A stretch of 64,000 nucleotides of DNA, taken from positions 62,001 to 126,000 of the forward strand of contig NZ_LNWY01000019.1 of NCBI RefSeq assembly GCF_001681715.1, given 5' to 3'. The notes below the pieces were generated by a model. The model made no database searches, had not been told where the DNA came from, and worked only from the letters and a program-made list of their open reading frames with translations. Positions 32,161-41,327 of this stretch are shown piece after piece. The position numbers and the translations under genes are program-made. Positions within the stretch are counted from its first letter, which is position 1. Each line of letters starts with the position of its first letter. The DNA comes from Tritonibacter mobilis. Lineage in GTDB: Bacteria > Pseudomonadota > Alphaproteobacteria > Rhodobacterales > Rhodobacteraceae.

Positions 32161-33810
32161 ATGGCCGAGATTGAACGCGAAGCAATGGAATACGACGTTG
32201 TGATCGTCGGGGCCGGTCCCGCCGGTCTGTCGGCCGCGATCCGTCTGAAACAACTGGATGCCGACCTACAAGTGGTGGTGCTGGAGAAGGGCTCCGAAGT
32301 GGGCGCGCATATCCTGTCCGGCGCGGTGCTTGATCCATGTGGTCTGGATGCGCTGATGCCCGACTGGAAGGAAAAGGGCGCCCCGCTCAACGTGCCGGTC
32401 AAGGACGACAATTTTTACATGCTGGGCGAGGCGGGCGACGTTCGTATTCCGAATTTCCCGATGCCGCCCCTGATGAACAACCACGGCAACTATATCGTCT
32501 CCATGGGCAATGTGTGCCGCTGGATGGCGGAACAGGCCGAGGAGCTGGGCGTCGAAATCTTCCCCGGCATGGCCTGCTCTGAGCTGGTCTATGGCGACAA
32601 CGGCGAAGTCAAAGGCGTGGTCGCCGGTGTCTTTGGCCTAGAGGAAGACGGCTCTTACGGCCCCAACACCGAACCGGGAATGGAGCTGCACGGCAAATAT
32701 GTCTTCCTCTCCGAGGGCGTGCGCGGCTCGCTCTCCAAAGAAGTCATCGCCAAATACGGTCTCTCTGACGGCAAGGAGCCGCAGAAATACGGCGTCGGCA
32801 TGAAAGAAATCTGGGAGATTGATCCCGCCAAGCACAAGGAAGGCTCCGTCACCCACACCATGGGCTGGCCGCTGAATTCCAACGCAGGCGGTGGGTCTTT
32901 CATCTATCACCTTGATAACAATCAGGTTTATGTGGGCTTTGTGGTGCACCTCAACTACAAGAACCCGCATCTCTATCCCTACATGGAGTTCCAGCGCTTT
33001 AAGCATCACCCGATGGTGGCGGAGCTTCTGAAGGGCGGCAAACGCGTGGCTTACGGCGCGCGGGCGATCACCGAGGGTGGCTATCAATCGATGCCGAAGC
33101 TGACCTTCCCGGGCGGCGCGCTGCTGGGCTGTTCCGCGGGCATGGTCAATGTGCCGCGCATCAAGGGCAACCATAACGCCATGCTGTCCGGCAAGGCCGC
33201 AGCCGAAGCGGCCTATGAGATGATCAAGGCCGACACCACCGATCAGGAGCTGACCGCCTATGAGGCCGAGGTGCGCAATGGCGCCATCGGCAAGGATCTG
33301 AAAAAGGTCCGCAACGTCAAACCGATGTGGTCCAAATGGGGTCTCACCGCCTCGCTGGCGCTGGGTGGTCTGGACATGTGGACCAACACTCTCTTGGGGT
33401 TTTCGTTCTTTGGCACGCTGGGTCACGGCAAAAATGATGCCGAGGCGACGGAGCCGGCTGAAAAACACAAGCCCATCGACTATCCCAAGCCCGATGGCGT
33501 GTTGTCCTTTGATCGCCTGACCAACGTCTCCTTTGCGGCGACCAACCACGAGGAAAGCCAGCCCTGCCACTTGCGTCTGGGCAACAAGGACACACCAATT
33601 GCGGTCAACCTGCCCAAATACGATGAACCCGCGCAGCGCTATTGCCCCGCAGGCGTCTACGAGGTCGTGGAAAAAGACGGAAAGCCCGAATTCGTGGTGA
33701 ACTTCCAGAACTGCGTCCACTGCAAGACCTGCGACATCAAAGATCCGTCGCAGAACATCACATGGACAACGCCGCAGGGCGGCGACGGGCCGAACTATCC
33801 CAATATGTAA
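32161..33810 (+). CDS. electron transfer flavoprotein-ubiquinone oxidoreductase
   Basis: This membrane-bound enzyme passes electrons from ETF, fed by acyl-CoA and dimethylglycine-type dehydrogenases, to ubiquinone. The 549-residue protein has the FAD motif DVVIVGAGPAGLSAAIRL near the N-terminus, AHILSGAVLDP, a quinone-region GGYQSMPKLTFPGG, and the C-terminal 4Fe-4S ligands in CPAGVYE and NCVHCKTCDIKDP. It has its own promoter region of about 235 bases, in which ATGTTGCGCCA occurs twice (32070 and 32097). It links functionally with the acyl-CoA dehydrogenase at 16-18 kb. Confidence 0.96.
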   Translation: MAEIEREAMEYDVVIVGAGPAGLSAAIRLKQLDADLQVVVLEKGSEVGAHILSGAVLDPCGLDALMPDWKEKGAPLNVPVKDDNFYMLGEAGDVRIPNFPMPPLMNNHGNYIVSMGNVCRWMAEQAEELGVEIFPGMACSELVYGDNGEVKGVVAGVFGLEEDGSYGPNTEPGMELHGKYVFLSEGVRGSLSKEVIAKYGLSDGKEPQKYGVGMKEIWEIDPAKHKEGSVTHTMGWPLNSNAGGGSFIYHLDNNQVYVGFVVHLNYKNPHLYPYMEFQRFKHHPMVAELLKGGKRVAYGARAITEGGYQSMPKLTFPGGALLGCSAGMVNVPRIKGNHNAMLSGKAAAEAAYEMIKADTTDQELTAYEAEVRNGAIGKDLKKVRNVKPMWSKWGLTASLALGGLDMWTNTLLGFSFFGTLGHGKNDAEATEPAEKHKPIDYPKPDGVLSFDRLTNVSFAATNHEESQPCHLRLGNKDTPIAVNLPKYDEPAQRYCPAGVYEVVEKDGKPEFVVNFQNCVHCKTCDIKDPSQNITWTTPQGGDGPNYPNM

Positions 33811-33838
33811 CGGCAGATTTGCCATCTGTGATCACTTT

Positions 33839-33866
33839 GATGGGGCGGCCTGCGGGTCGCCCCATT
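33839..33866 (+). terminator. probable terminator after the ETF-ubiquinone oxidoreductase gene
   Basis: ATGGGGCG and CGCCCCAT pair around a ten-base loop. There is no good T-run, so it may be a weak terminator or a processing hairpin. Confidence 0.5.
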
Positions 33867-33934
33867 GCGCATTGCGGGGCTGGCGTCTACGCTCCGCGCT
33901 AGATGTGTTGTGATCCTGCTCTGGAGGCCCCTTC

Positions 33935-35653
33935 GTGCCCGTATCCTATCTCCGTTCCCTGACCTGCGCCGCAGCGCTTTTGTTGACCACTGGCCCAATG
34001 GCGGTGGCGGACGGGCTGGCTGGGGCTTACCTCGCCGGGCGGGCTGCGACCTACGACAGCGATTTTGCTGCGGGTGCTAAATACTACACCCGTGCGCTGG
34101 TGCGCGATCCACAGAACGTCACCCTGATGGAGAACCTCGTCTATGCGCAGCTGGCACTGGGGGATGTAGAATCTGCCCTCCCAGTGGCAAAACGGATGTG
34201 GGAAGCAGGCGTGCGCAGTCAGGTGGCCAATATCGTCATGGCCGGGAATCTTGCGCTTCAGGACGACTTTGACGGGCTTCTTGCGCGCGATTCCGCGCAA
34301 TATGAGATCAGCCCGCTGGTTGATGGCTTGCTCGATGCGTGGGCCTATATGGGCAAAGGTGCCGTCTCTCAGGCGCTGGAGCAATTCGACACCGTGGCCG
34401 AGCAGGACGGGCTAAAGTTCTTTGCCACCTATCACAAGGCCTTGGCGTTGGCTTCGGTCGGGGATTACGAGGGCGCAGAAGAGCTTTTTGCCGCTAATGA
34501 GGGCCAGCTTGGCCGGTCTTCTCGTCGTGCGGCGATTGCGCGGGTGCAGGTCCTGTCACAGCTGGGGCGCACCGAACAGGCACTGGAAGTTCTGGTCGAC
34601 AGCTTCGGCGAGGGCTTTGACCCGGCGCTCACCGATCTGGCGGATAAACTGGCGATGGGTGAAACCGTGGGCTTCACCATTACGCCCACCCCGCGCGATG
34701 GCATGGCCGAAGTGTTTTTCAGTCTCGGACAGGCGCTATCCGGCGAGGCGGCAAGCGATTATGTGCTGATGTATGCACGTATGGCCGCAAAACTCAGCCC
34801 CGCCCATGTGGATGCGGTCCTGCTGAGCGCGGGTCTGCTGGACCAGATGGGCCGATATGAGCTGTCGATTGCCACGTACAAACAGGTGCCGCGCGATCAT
34901 CCCGATTTCCACGCCGCAGAACTGGGCCGCGCCGAGGCGCTGCGCCGCTCTGCAAACCCGCAGGCCGCCGCCGAGGTGCTGGAACAACTGGCCCGCGACT
35001 TTCCCCAGCATGTCGCGGTCTATATCGACCTTGGCGACCTGCTGCGTCAGCAGGAAAATTATTCCGATGCCGCAAAGGCTTATAGCCGCGCTCTGGAACT
35101 CAGCCCCGAAGAGGCCACCAACCGTTGGTTCCTCTTTTATGCGCGTGGCATCTGCAATGAGCGTTTGAAAAACTGGGACGCGGCTGAGGCTGATTTCCGC
35201 GCGGCTCTCGAAATTGATCCGGAACAGCCGCAGGTGCTGAACTACCTTGGCTATTCGCTGGTGGAGCGTCAGGAAAAACTGGACGAGGCGCTCTCGATGA
35301 TCGAACGCGCCGTCGAGGCCCGCCCGGAAAGCGGCTATATCATCGACAGCCTCGGCTGGGTGCTTTACCGGATGGGCCGCTACGAGGATGCCGTCAGCCA
35401 TATGGAGCGCGCCGTCGAGCTGATGCCGGTCGATCCGGTGGTGAACGACCACCTCGGCGATGTCTATTGGGCAGTGGGCCGCAAGTTGGAAGCAGAATTC
35501 CAGTGGCGTCGTGCCCTGTCTTTCGTTGATCCCGAAGATACCGACGCCGAGGCCAAACCCGACCGTATCCGTCGCAAGCTGGACGTGGGGCTGGATGTGG
35601 TCTTGGCCGAAGAAGGAGCAAAGCCGCTGCAGGTCGCCAATGACGACCGTTGA
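33935..35653 (+). CDS. exported tetratricopeptide-repeat protein
   Basis: The 572-residue protein begins with a signal peptide (about 1-26, ending PMAVADG) and is built from TPR-like helix pairs throughout. The clearest repeats lie from about residue 355 to 520, for example YIDLGDLLRQQENYSDAAKAYSRALELSP and VLNYLGYSLVERQEKLDEALSMIERAVEARP. It should be a periplasmic scaffold. The start is a GTG with GGAGG seven bases before it. The end overlaps ispE by 14 bases, so the two are coupled, a common layout in this order. Confidence 0.9.
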   Translation: MPVSYLRSLTCAAALLLTTGPMAVADGLAGAYLAGRAATYDSDFAAGAKYYTRALVRDPQNVTLMENLVYAQLALGDVESALPVAKRMWEAGVRSQVANIVMAGNLALQDDFDGLLARDSAQYEISPLVDGLLDAWAYMGKGAVSQALEQFDTVAEQDGLKFFATYHKALALASVGDYEGAEELFAANEGQLGRSSRRAAIARVQVLSQLGRTEQALEVLVDSFGEGFDPALTDLADKLAMGETVGFTITPTPRDGMAEVFFSLGQALSGEAASDYVLMYARMAAKLSPAHVDAVLLSAGLLDQMGRYELSIATYKQVPRDHPDFHAAELGRAEALRRSANPQAAAEVLEQLARDFPQHVAVYIDLGDLLRQQENYSDAAKAYSRALELSPEEATNRWFLFYARGICNERLKNWDAAEADFRAALEIDPEQPQVLNYLGYSLVERQEKLDEALSMIERAVEARPESGYIIDSLGWVLYRMGRYEDAVSHMERAVELMPVDPVVNDHLGDVYWAVGRKLEAEFQWRRALSFVDPEDTDAEAKPDRIRRKLDVGLDVVLAEEGAKPLQVANDDR

Positions 35654-36464
35654 GGTCTTTGCTCCCGCCAAGATCAACCTGTCTCTGCATGTAACCGGCC
35701 GCCGCGCGGATGGGTATCATTTGCTCGACAGTCTGGTGGCCTTTGCAGACACCGGGGACCGTTTGCAGATCACGCCGGGCGCTGATCTGTCGCTCACCGT
35801 GTCGGGCATGTTTGCCGAAGGTGTGCCACAGGATGCGCGCAATCTGGTCTGGCGTGCGGCCGAAGGAGCAGGCTGGCGCGGACAGATCGCGCTGGAAAAA
35901 TCCCTGCCGCATGGGGCTGGGATCGGTGGGGGTTCCTCTGATGCGGGCGCGTTGTTGAATGCGCTTGCGGGTCAGGGGGTGGTGTTTCCACACTCGCTGG
36001 CGCTTTCCCTTGGTGCGGATGTTCCGGTCTGTATGACCGCTTCCGCTGCGCGCATGCAGGGCATTGGTGAGGAAATCAGCCCTGTCGCCCTGCCGCGCCT
36101 CCCGGCATTGCTGGTCAATCCCGGCGTTGAAGTCCCGACAGCTGCGGTGTTCTCGGCGCTCACGTCGCGCGACAATGCCGCAATGCCAGTTGAGGTGCCG
36201 CTGTTTGACGGTGTCGCGGATTGCGCAGGCTGGCTGTCGGCGCAGCGCAACGATCTGGAGCCCGCCGCGATCAAGGTCGCACCTCAAATCGACCGCGCGC
36301 TGAGCGATCTGCGCAGGTCGCGCGATGCGCTGATGGCGCGGATGTCAGGGTCGGGTTCGACCTGTTTTGCGCTCTATCCCAGCATGAAGGCGGCGCATTT
36401 CGCGGCCTATGAGATTGGCGCAGAACATCCCGATTGGTGGTGCGTGGCGACCGAACTCCATTGA
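35640..36464 (+). CDS. ispE: 4-(cytidine 5'-diphospho)-2-C-methyl-D-erythritol kinase IspE
   Basis: IspE phosphorylates CDP-methylerythritol in the non-mevalonate isoprenoid pathway. The 274-residue protein has the GHMP-kinase parts: FAPAKINLSLHVTGRRADGYH at the N-terminus, the ATP loop LPHGAGIGGGSSDAGALL (about 90-107) and MSGSGSTCFALY. The ATG overlapping the TPR gene gives the normal MTTVEVFAPAKINL start. It lies next to a polyprenyl synthase gene read toward it, so two isoprenoid genes meet here. Confidence 0.96.
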   Translation: MTTVEVFAPAKINLSLHVTGRRADGYHLLDSLVAFADTGDRLQITPGADLSLTVSGMFAEGVPQDARNLVWRAAEGAGWRGQIALEKSLPHGAGIGGGSSDAGALLNALAGQGVVFPHSLALSLGADVPVCMTASAARMQGIGEEISPVALPRLPALLVNPGVEVPTAAVFSALTSRDNAAMPVEVPLFDGVADCAGWLSAQRNDLEPAAIKVAPQIDRALSDLRRSRDALMARMSGSGSTCFALYPSMKAAHFAAYEIGAEHPDWWCVATELH

Positions 36465-36523
36465 GCACTGTCGCCATGCGCATTGCCCGGTCTGCGACCT
36501 TGCCATACCACCGGGCAGGCGGA

Positions 36524-37534
36524 TCAGTTCAATCGCGAGACTACGTAATCTGCCAGGTCAATCAGCATGGTGCGGATCGGATGGTCCGGCAGCTCTGCCA
36601 GCGCTGATTTTGCCTTTTCCGCCCAGCCAAAGGCATCTGCGCGGGTGGCGTCCAGTGTGGCGTATTTTGCCATCAACTCCAGCGCGTGGTCGAGATCACC
36701 CTCTTCCTGTCGCCCCTTGGCAATGGTGCGCTGCCAGAACGCGCGCTCCTCATCGGTGGCCTGTGCAATCGCTTTGATCACCGGCAGTGTCAGCTTGCGC
36801 TCGCGGAAATCATCGCCGACATTTTTGCCGGTTTTTGCCGTATCACCTTGATAATCCAGCAGATCATCTGCGATCTGGAACGCAATGCCAAGCGCGTCGC
36901 CATAGTCATAGAGCGCCTTCACCTGCGCGTCTGTCGCGCTGGCGATCACGCCGCCCACCTCGGTTGCGGCAGAAAACAACGCCGCAGTTTTGCCGCGCAC
37001 GACTTGCAGGTAAATATCTTCGGTGGTGCGCAGATCGGTCGCCGCCGTCATCTGCAGCACCTCACCTTCGGCAATGGTGGCCGAGGCATTGGCAAGGATA
37101 TCGAGCACCCGCAGGGAGCCGGTATCGACCATCAACTGGAAGCTGCGGGCAAACAGATAGTCGCCCACCAGAACCGAGCTTTTGTTATCCCACAACAGGT
37201 TCGCGGTCGGGCGCCCCCGGCGCTGCGCGCTTTCGTCGACCACATCGTCATGCAACAGCGTTGCCGTGTGGATGAATTCGACCGTTGCCGCGAGTTTCAG
37301 GTGATGATCGCCCTCATACCCACACATACGGGCCGCAGCCAAGGTCAACATCGGGCGCAACCGCTTGCCGCCTGCCTCGACCAGATGCGCGGTCACCTCT
37401 GGGATGCGCGGCGCGTGTTCCGATGCCATTCGCTCTTGGATTAAGAGGTTCACGGCTTCCAATTCAGAGGCCAGAGTTTCGGCCAGCAATTCATGGGGCT
37501 TGCCCTTAGGCGTCTGCGTCATCACCTGGTTCAT
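36524..37534 (-). CDS. long-chain polyprenyl diphosphate synthase (ubiquinone side chain)
   Basis: The 336-residue trans-prenyltransferase makes the long tail of ubiquinone. It has the first aspartate motif LLHDDVVDESAQRRGRPT and the second IADDLLDYQGD. Alanine at the fifth position before the first motif fits long products. In this order the usual quinone is Q10, so decaprenyl is likely, but length cannot be read for certain. KTGKNVGDDFRERKLTLPVI is typical. Start may be this ATG or one four codons later. It is divergent from the DUF2007 gene with about 57 bases between. Confidence 0.92.
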   Translation of the reverse strand: MNQVMTQTPKGKPHELLAETLASELEAVNLLIQERMASEHAPRIPEVTAHLVEAGGKRLRPMLTLAAARMCGYEGDHHLKLAATVEFIHTATLLHDDVVDESAQRRGRPTANLLWDNKSSVLVGDYLFARSFQLMVDTGSLRVLDILANASATIAEGEVLQMTAATDLRTTEDIYLQVVRGKTAALFSAATEVGGVIASATDAQVKALYDYGDALGIAFQIADDLLDYQGDTAKTGKNVGDDFRERKLTLPVIKAIAQATDEERAFWQRTIAKGRQEEGDLDHALELMAKYATLDATRADAFGWAEKAKSALAELPDHPIRTMLIDLADYVVSRLN

Positions 37535-37591
37535 CACATTCCCGACTGATAGGCTCGACAAGACCCCGGTCTTGCCCTTAGATCCGTGGAT

Positions 37592-37813
37592 ATGAAGGAA
37601 CTTTTACGCAGCACCGACCCAACGGTTTTGGCCTTTGCCACCGCCCTTCTTAACGGGGAGGGTATAGACTGCTTTGAAATGGACGTAAATATGAGCGTTC
37701 TTGAAGGTGGCATCGGGATTTTCCCACGCCGTCTGCTTGTGCACGCGGATGATCTTGAAGATGCGCAACTGGTGATGCGCGACAATGGATTGCCGGTGTC
37801 GGACCGTGGCTGA
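37592..37813 (+). CDS. DUF2007 domain protein
   Basis: The 73-residue protein MKELLRSTDPTVLAFATALL, NMSVLEGGIGIFPRRLLVHADD, fits the DUF2007 family, a small ACT-like fold thought to bind or sense a ligand. It is cytoplasmic with no signal. An in-frame GTG two codons earlier is an alternative start. Its stop overlaps the start of the methyltransferase gene by eight bases, so the two are coupled. Confidence 0.88.
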   Translation: MKELLRSTDPTVLAFATALLNGEGIDCFEMDVNMSVLEGGIGIFPRRLLVHADDLEDAQLVMRDNGLPVSDRG

Positions 37814-38594
37814 TCAGCCGGGCTTTTGCGATGCGGATCTGAGCGCGGACGGCTTTTTGGGGGGGCGGATAACGCTCTTTCAGCCGAAATCAGGCTATCG
37901 CGCGGGTGTGGACCCGGTGTTGCTGGCGGCCGCTGTGAACGCGCGTCCCGGTCAATCTGTGCTGGAATTGGGCTGTGGGGCGGGGCAGGCGTTTCTCTGT
38001 TTGGCCGCCCGCGTGCAGGATCTGAAGATCACGGGAGTTGAGCTGCAGGCGGCCTATGCAGAGCTTGCGCGCCGAAATGCCGCAGAAAACGCCACCGCCG
38101 CGCATGTCGCCACTGCCAACCTGAGCGATCTGCCTGCTGATCTGCGCCAGCAGCGGTTTGATCATGTGATCGCCAACCCGCCTTACTACCGCGCCGGGGC
38201 GCATAGCCAGGCGAACGACGCGGGGCGGCGCACCGCACTGGGCGAGGGTACGCCGCTTGAGCTGTGGTTCGATGTCGCCGCGCGCAGACTCGCGCCCAAA
38301 GGGTATTTGCACATGATCCAGCGGGCGGACCGCCTGCCGGATATGATGGCGGCTGCGCAGGGGCGGCTTGGCTCACTCGAGATCCTGCCGCTCGCGCCGC
38401 GCATCGGACGTGCAGCAGAGTTGGTGATTCTACGTGCCCGCAAGGGTGGGCGTGCGGATTTTCGGCTTCATGCACCACTGTTGATGCATGATGGTGCGAT
38501 TCATCAGACGGATGGCGATGACTACAGTGCCGCAATCCGAACGGTCCTGCGCGAAGGGGCCGCGCTGCCGTGGCCGGAGGGCAGATCTGTCTGA
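37806..38594 (+). CDS. N6-adenine methyltransferase, tRNA1(Val) m6A37 (TrmN6/YfiC) type
   Basis: The 262-residue SAM-dependent enzyme has motif I VLELGCGAGQAFLCLAAR, an acidic end of strand 2 (ITGVELQ), and the amino-methylase motif IANPPYY (about 125). Upstream GGRITLFQPKSGYRAGVDPVLLAA is typical of the YfiC/TrmN6 group that methylates A37 of tRNA-Val. GTG overlapping the DUF2007 stop is taken as the start, giving MADQPGF; an ATG seven codons upstream is possible. Substrate is inferred from family. Confidence 0.88.
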   Translation: MADQPGFCDADLSADGFLGGRITLFQPKSGYRAGVDPVLLAAAVNARPGQSVLELGCGAGQAFLCLAARVQDLKITGVELQAAYAELARRNAAENATAAHVATANLSDLPADLRQQRFDHVIANPPYYRAGAHSQANDAGRRTALGEGTPLELWFDVAARRLAPKGYLHMIQRADRLPDMMAAAQGRLGSLEILPLAPRIGRAAELVILRARKGGRADFRLHAPLLMHDGAIHQTDGDDYSAAIRTVLREGAALPWPEGRSV

Positions 38595-38825
38595 TTTATC
38601 AGATCGCAAGGTGACCGCGACGATTTGCGCTAGCTTTGCGCGTTAGAATAGGCAGGTCGGAAGCGCGCTGCCTGATCGCGCATCGGAATAGGCGGGAAAC
38701 AGCCAAAAGTTGCAAATTGTTCGAAAGAACCGTTCCGAATTGTGCGCGTGCAGCGTGACAGGTTGAAAGAAGCGTGCTCCAATCACCATGTTGTTGGCAT
38801 CAAGCTTTGTAGAAGGAGGAACGAC

Positions 38826-38993
38826 ATGAGCCTCAGCTCGCATCTGAACCAATTGAAGAAGAAGCACGAGCATCTGAGTTTTGAAGTCGAACAAGCCGAG
38901 AGATCTCCGGCCACCGACCGAATGCATATTAAGTCCCTCAAAAAAGAGAAGCTGCGCCTGAAGGACGAGATCGAACGTCTCAATCACGCCTGA
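38826..38993 (+). CDS. YdcH family (DUF465) small helical protein
   Basis: The 55-residue protein MSLSSHLNQLKKKHEHLSFE, then DRMHIKSLKKEKLRLKDEIERLNH, is a short coiled-coil protein of the DUF465/YdcH family with no settled role. GAAGGAGG stands eight bases before the ATG, an excellent ribosome site that argues against the longer upstream frame. It is a single gene. The 231-base gap before it shows no other gene; a terminator follows. Confidence 0.88.
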   Translation: MSLSSHLNQLKKKHEHLSFEVEQAERSPATDRMHIKSLKKEKLRLKDEIERLNHA

Positions 38994-39064
38994 TCGCGCG
39001 ATCTCTGGCCGCCTATCCGGCCCTCTTGTAGCGATCCGGCCTGCGACGCAGACGACGGAGAGCC

Positions 39065-39096
39065 AAGGCCCTGCCACACGCGGGGCCTTTATTCGT
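39065..39096 (+). terminator. terminator after the DUF465 gene
   Basis: AAGGCCC pairs with GGGCCTT around an eleven-base loop and is followed by TATTCGTTTT. Confidence 0.75.
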
Positions 39097-39108
39097 TTTA
39101 TGGTGTTC

Positions 39109-40020
39109 TTACGGCGTGGGCGGGGTGATCGCTGGCCCCTCGGCAACATCCTGTGCTGGGGTCGTTGAAGAGGCCCGCGCTGCCAGCACCGCGCCTGCGG
39201 TGATCAGCAGAGCGGCCAGCGCCAACCCCCATGAGGGCGCGGCAATCCCCGCGATCACCAGAATCAGCGTCGACAATAGCGGCGCTGCGTAGGAGCTGGT
39301 CCCGAGCATCTGAATGTCACCCTGTTTGACGCCGATGTCCCAGACGTAAAACGCCAGCCCCACAGGACCAAGCCCCAGTAACACGGTCGATGTCCAGCCC
39401 AGTGCCCCAACGGGCCAGACTGTCTCTTCCAGCAGCAGATGTAAGCCGAGCGAGGCAAGCGCGCTTAGCAGGCAAAACACCGCAACCGATGCGGTTGGCG
39501 CATCCCCCAACAGGCGGGAGCCCACGGAATAGCTGGACCAGAACAACGCACAGAGCAGCGCAAGGCCATAGCCCGGCAGATATTGCGCCTGAAACCCCTC
39601 ACCGCCGCCGGTGATAATGCAGGCCGCGCCCGCAAACCCCAAGAGCGCCCCGAGGAAATGGCCCGTCCGCAGCTTCTCACCGGGCAGCAGGCCCGACAAA
39701 AGCACGATCAACAATGGCCACAGATAGGCGATCAGACCGGCCTCAGCTGCAGGGGCGGCGCGCAGGGCAGAGAAATACAGCGCGTGATAGCCAAAGACCC
39801 CAATGGAACCAAAGGCATAGACTCGGAGCGGAACGCGCCTGAGGTGCGCCCAGCTGCCTGTCATCTGTACCCAGATCAGGCCAATCACGCCGCCAATCCC
39901 AAAGCAGATGGTATTGAGCAGCAGTGGCGGCGTCGGGCTGGAGCCCACCGTCAACAACGCCAGCAGCGCCCAAAGTAGAACGGCAACAAATCCGATTGCG
40001 GTCGCGCGAGCACGGGTCAT
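39109..40020 (-). CDS. DMT-superfamily exporter, YddG-like
   Basis: The 303-residue protein has ten hydrophobic helices in two EamA halves. The start MTRARATAIGFVAVLLWALL resembles YddG, the aromatic amino-acid exporter of E. coli, and EAGLIAYLWPLLIVLLSGLLPGE and FYVWDIGVKQGDIQMLGTSSY support that subgroup. Substrate is inferred only. It starts five bases after a LysR regulator gene in the same direction, so that regulator may control it as part of its own operon. Confidence 0.88.
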   Translation of the reverse strand: MTRARATAIGFVAVLLWALLALLTVGSSPTPPLLLNTICFGIGGVIGLIWVQMTGSWAHLRRVPLRVYAFGSIGVFGYHALYFSALRAAPAAEAGLIAYLWPLLIVLLSGLLPGEKLRTGHFLGALLGFAGAACIITGGGEGFQAQYLPGYGLALLCALFWSSYSVGSRLLGDAPTASVAVFCLLSALASLGLHLLLEETVWPVGALGWTSTVLLGLGPVGLAFYVWDIGVKQGDIQMLGTSSYAAPLLSTLILVIAGIAAPSWGLALAALLITAGAVLAARASSTTPAQDVAEGPAITPPTP

Positions 40021-40025
40021 CAGGC

Positions 40026-40964
40026 TTATAGATCCTTCACGGGGACAATCTTAAAATCGTCCCACATATGCGCAGTTTTTTCGATCTCCGCAAAGAACCA
40101 TTCGCGGAACGCTTTGATCTGCGGGCGGTCTTGGGTACTGGGCAGGCAAAGAAAGCGAAACTTGGCATCTGTCTCGATCGCCACCTTAAAGGGTGCAATC
40201 AGCCGCCCTTCCTGCACGTCTTTGATAATCATCGGCCGTCGACCCAGTGCCACCCCAAGACCGGCGCAGGCGGCGTCAATCGCGTGATCGGCGTGGGAAA
40301 AATGTGTGCCGTGACCGGGCGTAAACTCAAGACCCATCGCGCGAAACCACGTTGGCCAATCGCAGGTTGGATTGAGGAAACCGATGCTGTCGTCATAGAT
40401 CAACGGCGCTTCGCGCAGGCTCTCGGGTGTGGGGAAACGCGCATAAAGCTCCGGAGTCATCACCGGAGTCAGCCATTCGGGGCGGGCAGCTTGCGATACC
40501 AGATCCTCGTCAACGCCGTAACCGAATCGGATCGCCACATCCACATTGTCGCGGTGTAGATCCATGACCCGCAGTCCGGCGGACAAGCGCAGATCAATGT
40601 CCGGGTGACTGCGGGCAAACTCGTATAACCGGGGTGCCAGCCATTTCGCCGTCAACGCCGGTCCAGCGGTCACCGTCAATGATGTAGTGTCCAGCACCCG
40701 CCGCGCCTGTCGCCACGCGGTGCTCAACGCTTGAAACCCTTCATCTGCGCCCGGCGCCAATGCCGTGCCAGCCTCCGTCAGCTCAACCGCGCGGTTGAGG
40801 CGGCGAAACAGTGGCGCGCCCAGATGCTCCTCCAGCGATTTGATCTGAAACGACAATGCCGCCGGAGTCACATTCAGCTCCTCCGCCGCCTTGGCAAAGG
40901 ACATATGCCGGGCCGCCGCGTCAAAGGCGCGCAAAGCAGTCAGCGGGGGGAGGCGGTCGGACAT
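40026..40964 (-). CDS. LysR-family transcriptional regulator, GcvA-like
   Basis: The 312-residue protein has an N-terminal winged helix with LTALRAFDAAARHMSFAKAAEELNVTPAALSFQIKSLEEHLG, the GcvA-type signature, and a substrate-binding domain (about 93-300) with VDVAIRFGYG. It sits upstream of an exporter gene and is divergent from a small ORF at 41077. LysR regulators often control such neighbours, so either may be its target. The inducer is unknown. Confidence 0.92.
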   Translation of the reverse strand: MSDRLPPLTALRAFDAAARHMSFAKAAEELNVTPAALSFQIKSLEEHLGAPLFRRLNRAVELTEAGTALAPGADEGFQALSTAWRQARRVLDTTSLTVTAGPALTAKWLAPRLYEFARSHPDIDLRLSAGLRVMDLHRDNVDVAIRFGYGVDEDLVSQAARPEWLTPVMTPELYARFPTPESLREAPLIYDDSIGFLNPTCDWPTWFRAMGLEFTPGHGTHFSHADHAIDAACAGLGVALGRRPMIIKDVQEGRLIAPFKVAIETDAKFRFLCLPSTQDRPQIKAFREWFFAEIEKTAHMWDDFKIVPVKDL

Positions 40965-41076
40965 GGTTCACCCAAGAATAATTTAACTGAAGCTCGCAAA
41001 ACTCTCGTTTGTCGTCAATCCAGCAAACGCGCATATTGAAGACACAACAGAGACGCTAAACCGAAAGGTGGCCAGG

Positions 41077-41241
41077 ATGATCGAATATGCTGCAACAGCC
41101 GAAGTGAAACAGGGCATGGCCCGGGCCCACGAAGCGCGTGCGCAGGTCCTGCGTGATGCGCTCTCATGGATCTTTGCCCGCCGCCGTGCATCGGCTTCGG
41201 GGTATCGGGTTTCCCGCTGGGCCTCAGCGCGCGCGAGCTGA
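41077..41241 (+). CDS. small basic protein, unknown function
   Basis: A 54-codon frame starts MIEYAATAEVKQGMARAHEA, then RAQVLRDALSWIFARRR, and ends in a basic Ser/Arg-rich tail. AAAGGTGG precedes the ATG and a strong hairpin follows. It is divergent from the LysR gene, with 112 bases between. It resembles the many short HxxR-type proteins of Rhodobacterales, but I can name no family. Confidence 0.6.
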   Translation: MIEYAATAEVKQGMARAHEARAQVLRDALSWIFARRRASASGYRVSRWASARAS

Positions 41242-41267
41242 ATGACAGGCACTTACGGGATGAGATA

Positions 41268-41294
41268 AGGGCCGGTTCATCACGAACCGGCCCT
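41268..41294. terminator. bidirectional hairpin between the small ORF and phaB
   Basis: A perfect eleven-base stem AGGGCCGGTTC / GAACCGGCCCT with an ATCAC loop sits between convergent genes; the plus side runs into TGCTCTATTTAT and the minus side into TATCTCAT. Confidence 0.75.
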
Positions 41295-41327
41295 TGCTCT
41301 ATTTATAGTGTTGCGACGTCCCGGCGA

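Noticed and set aside
39109-40964. LysR plus exporter as a glycine-cleavage control unit
   Set aside because: GcvA-like describes the regulator subgroup only; no gcv genes are nearby.
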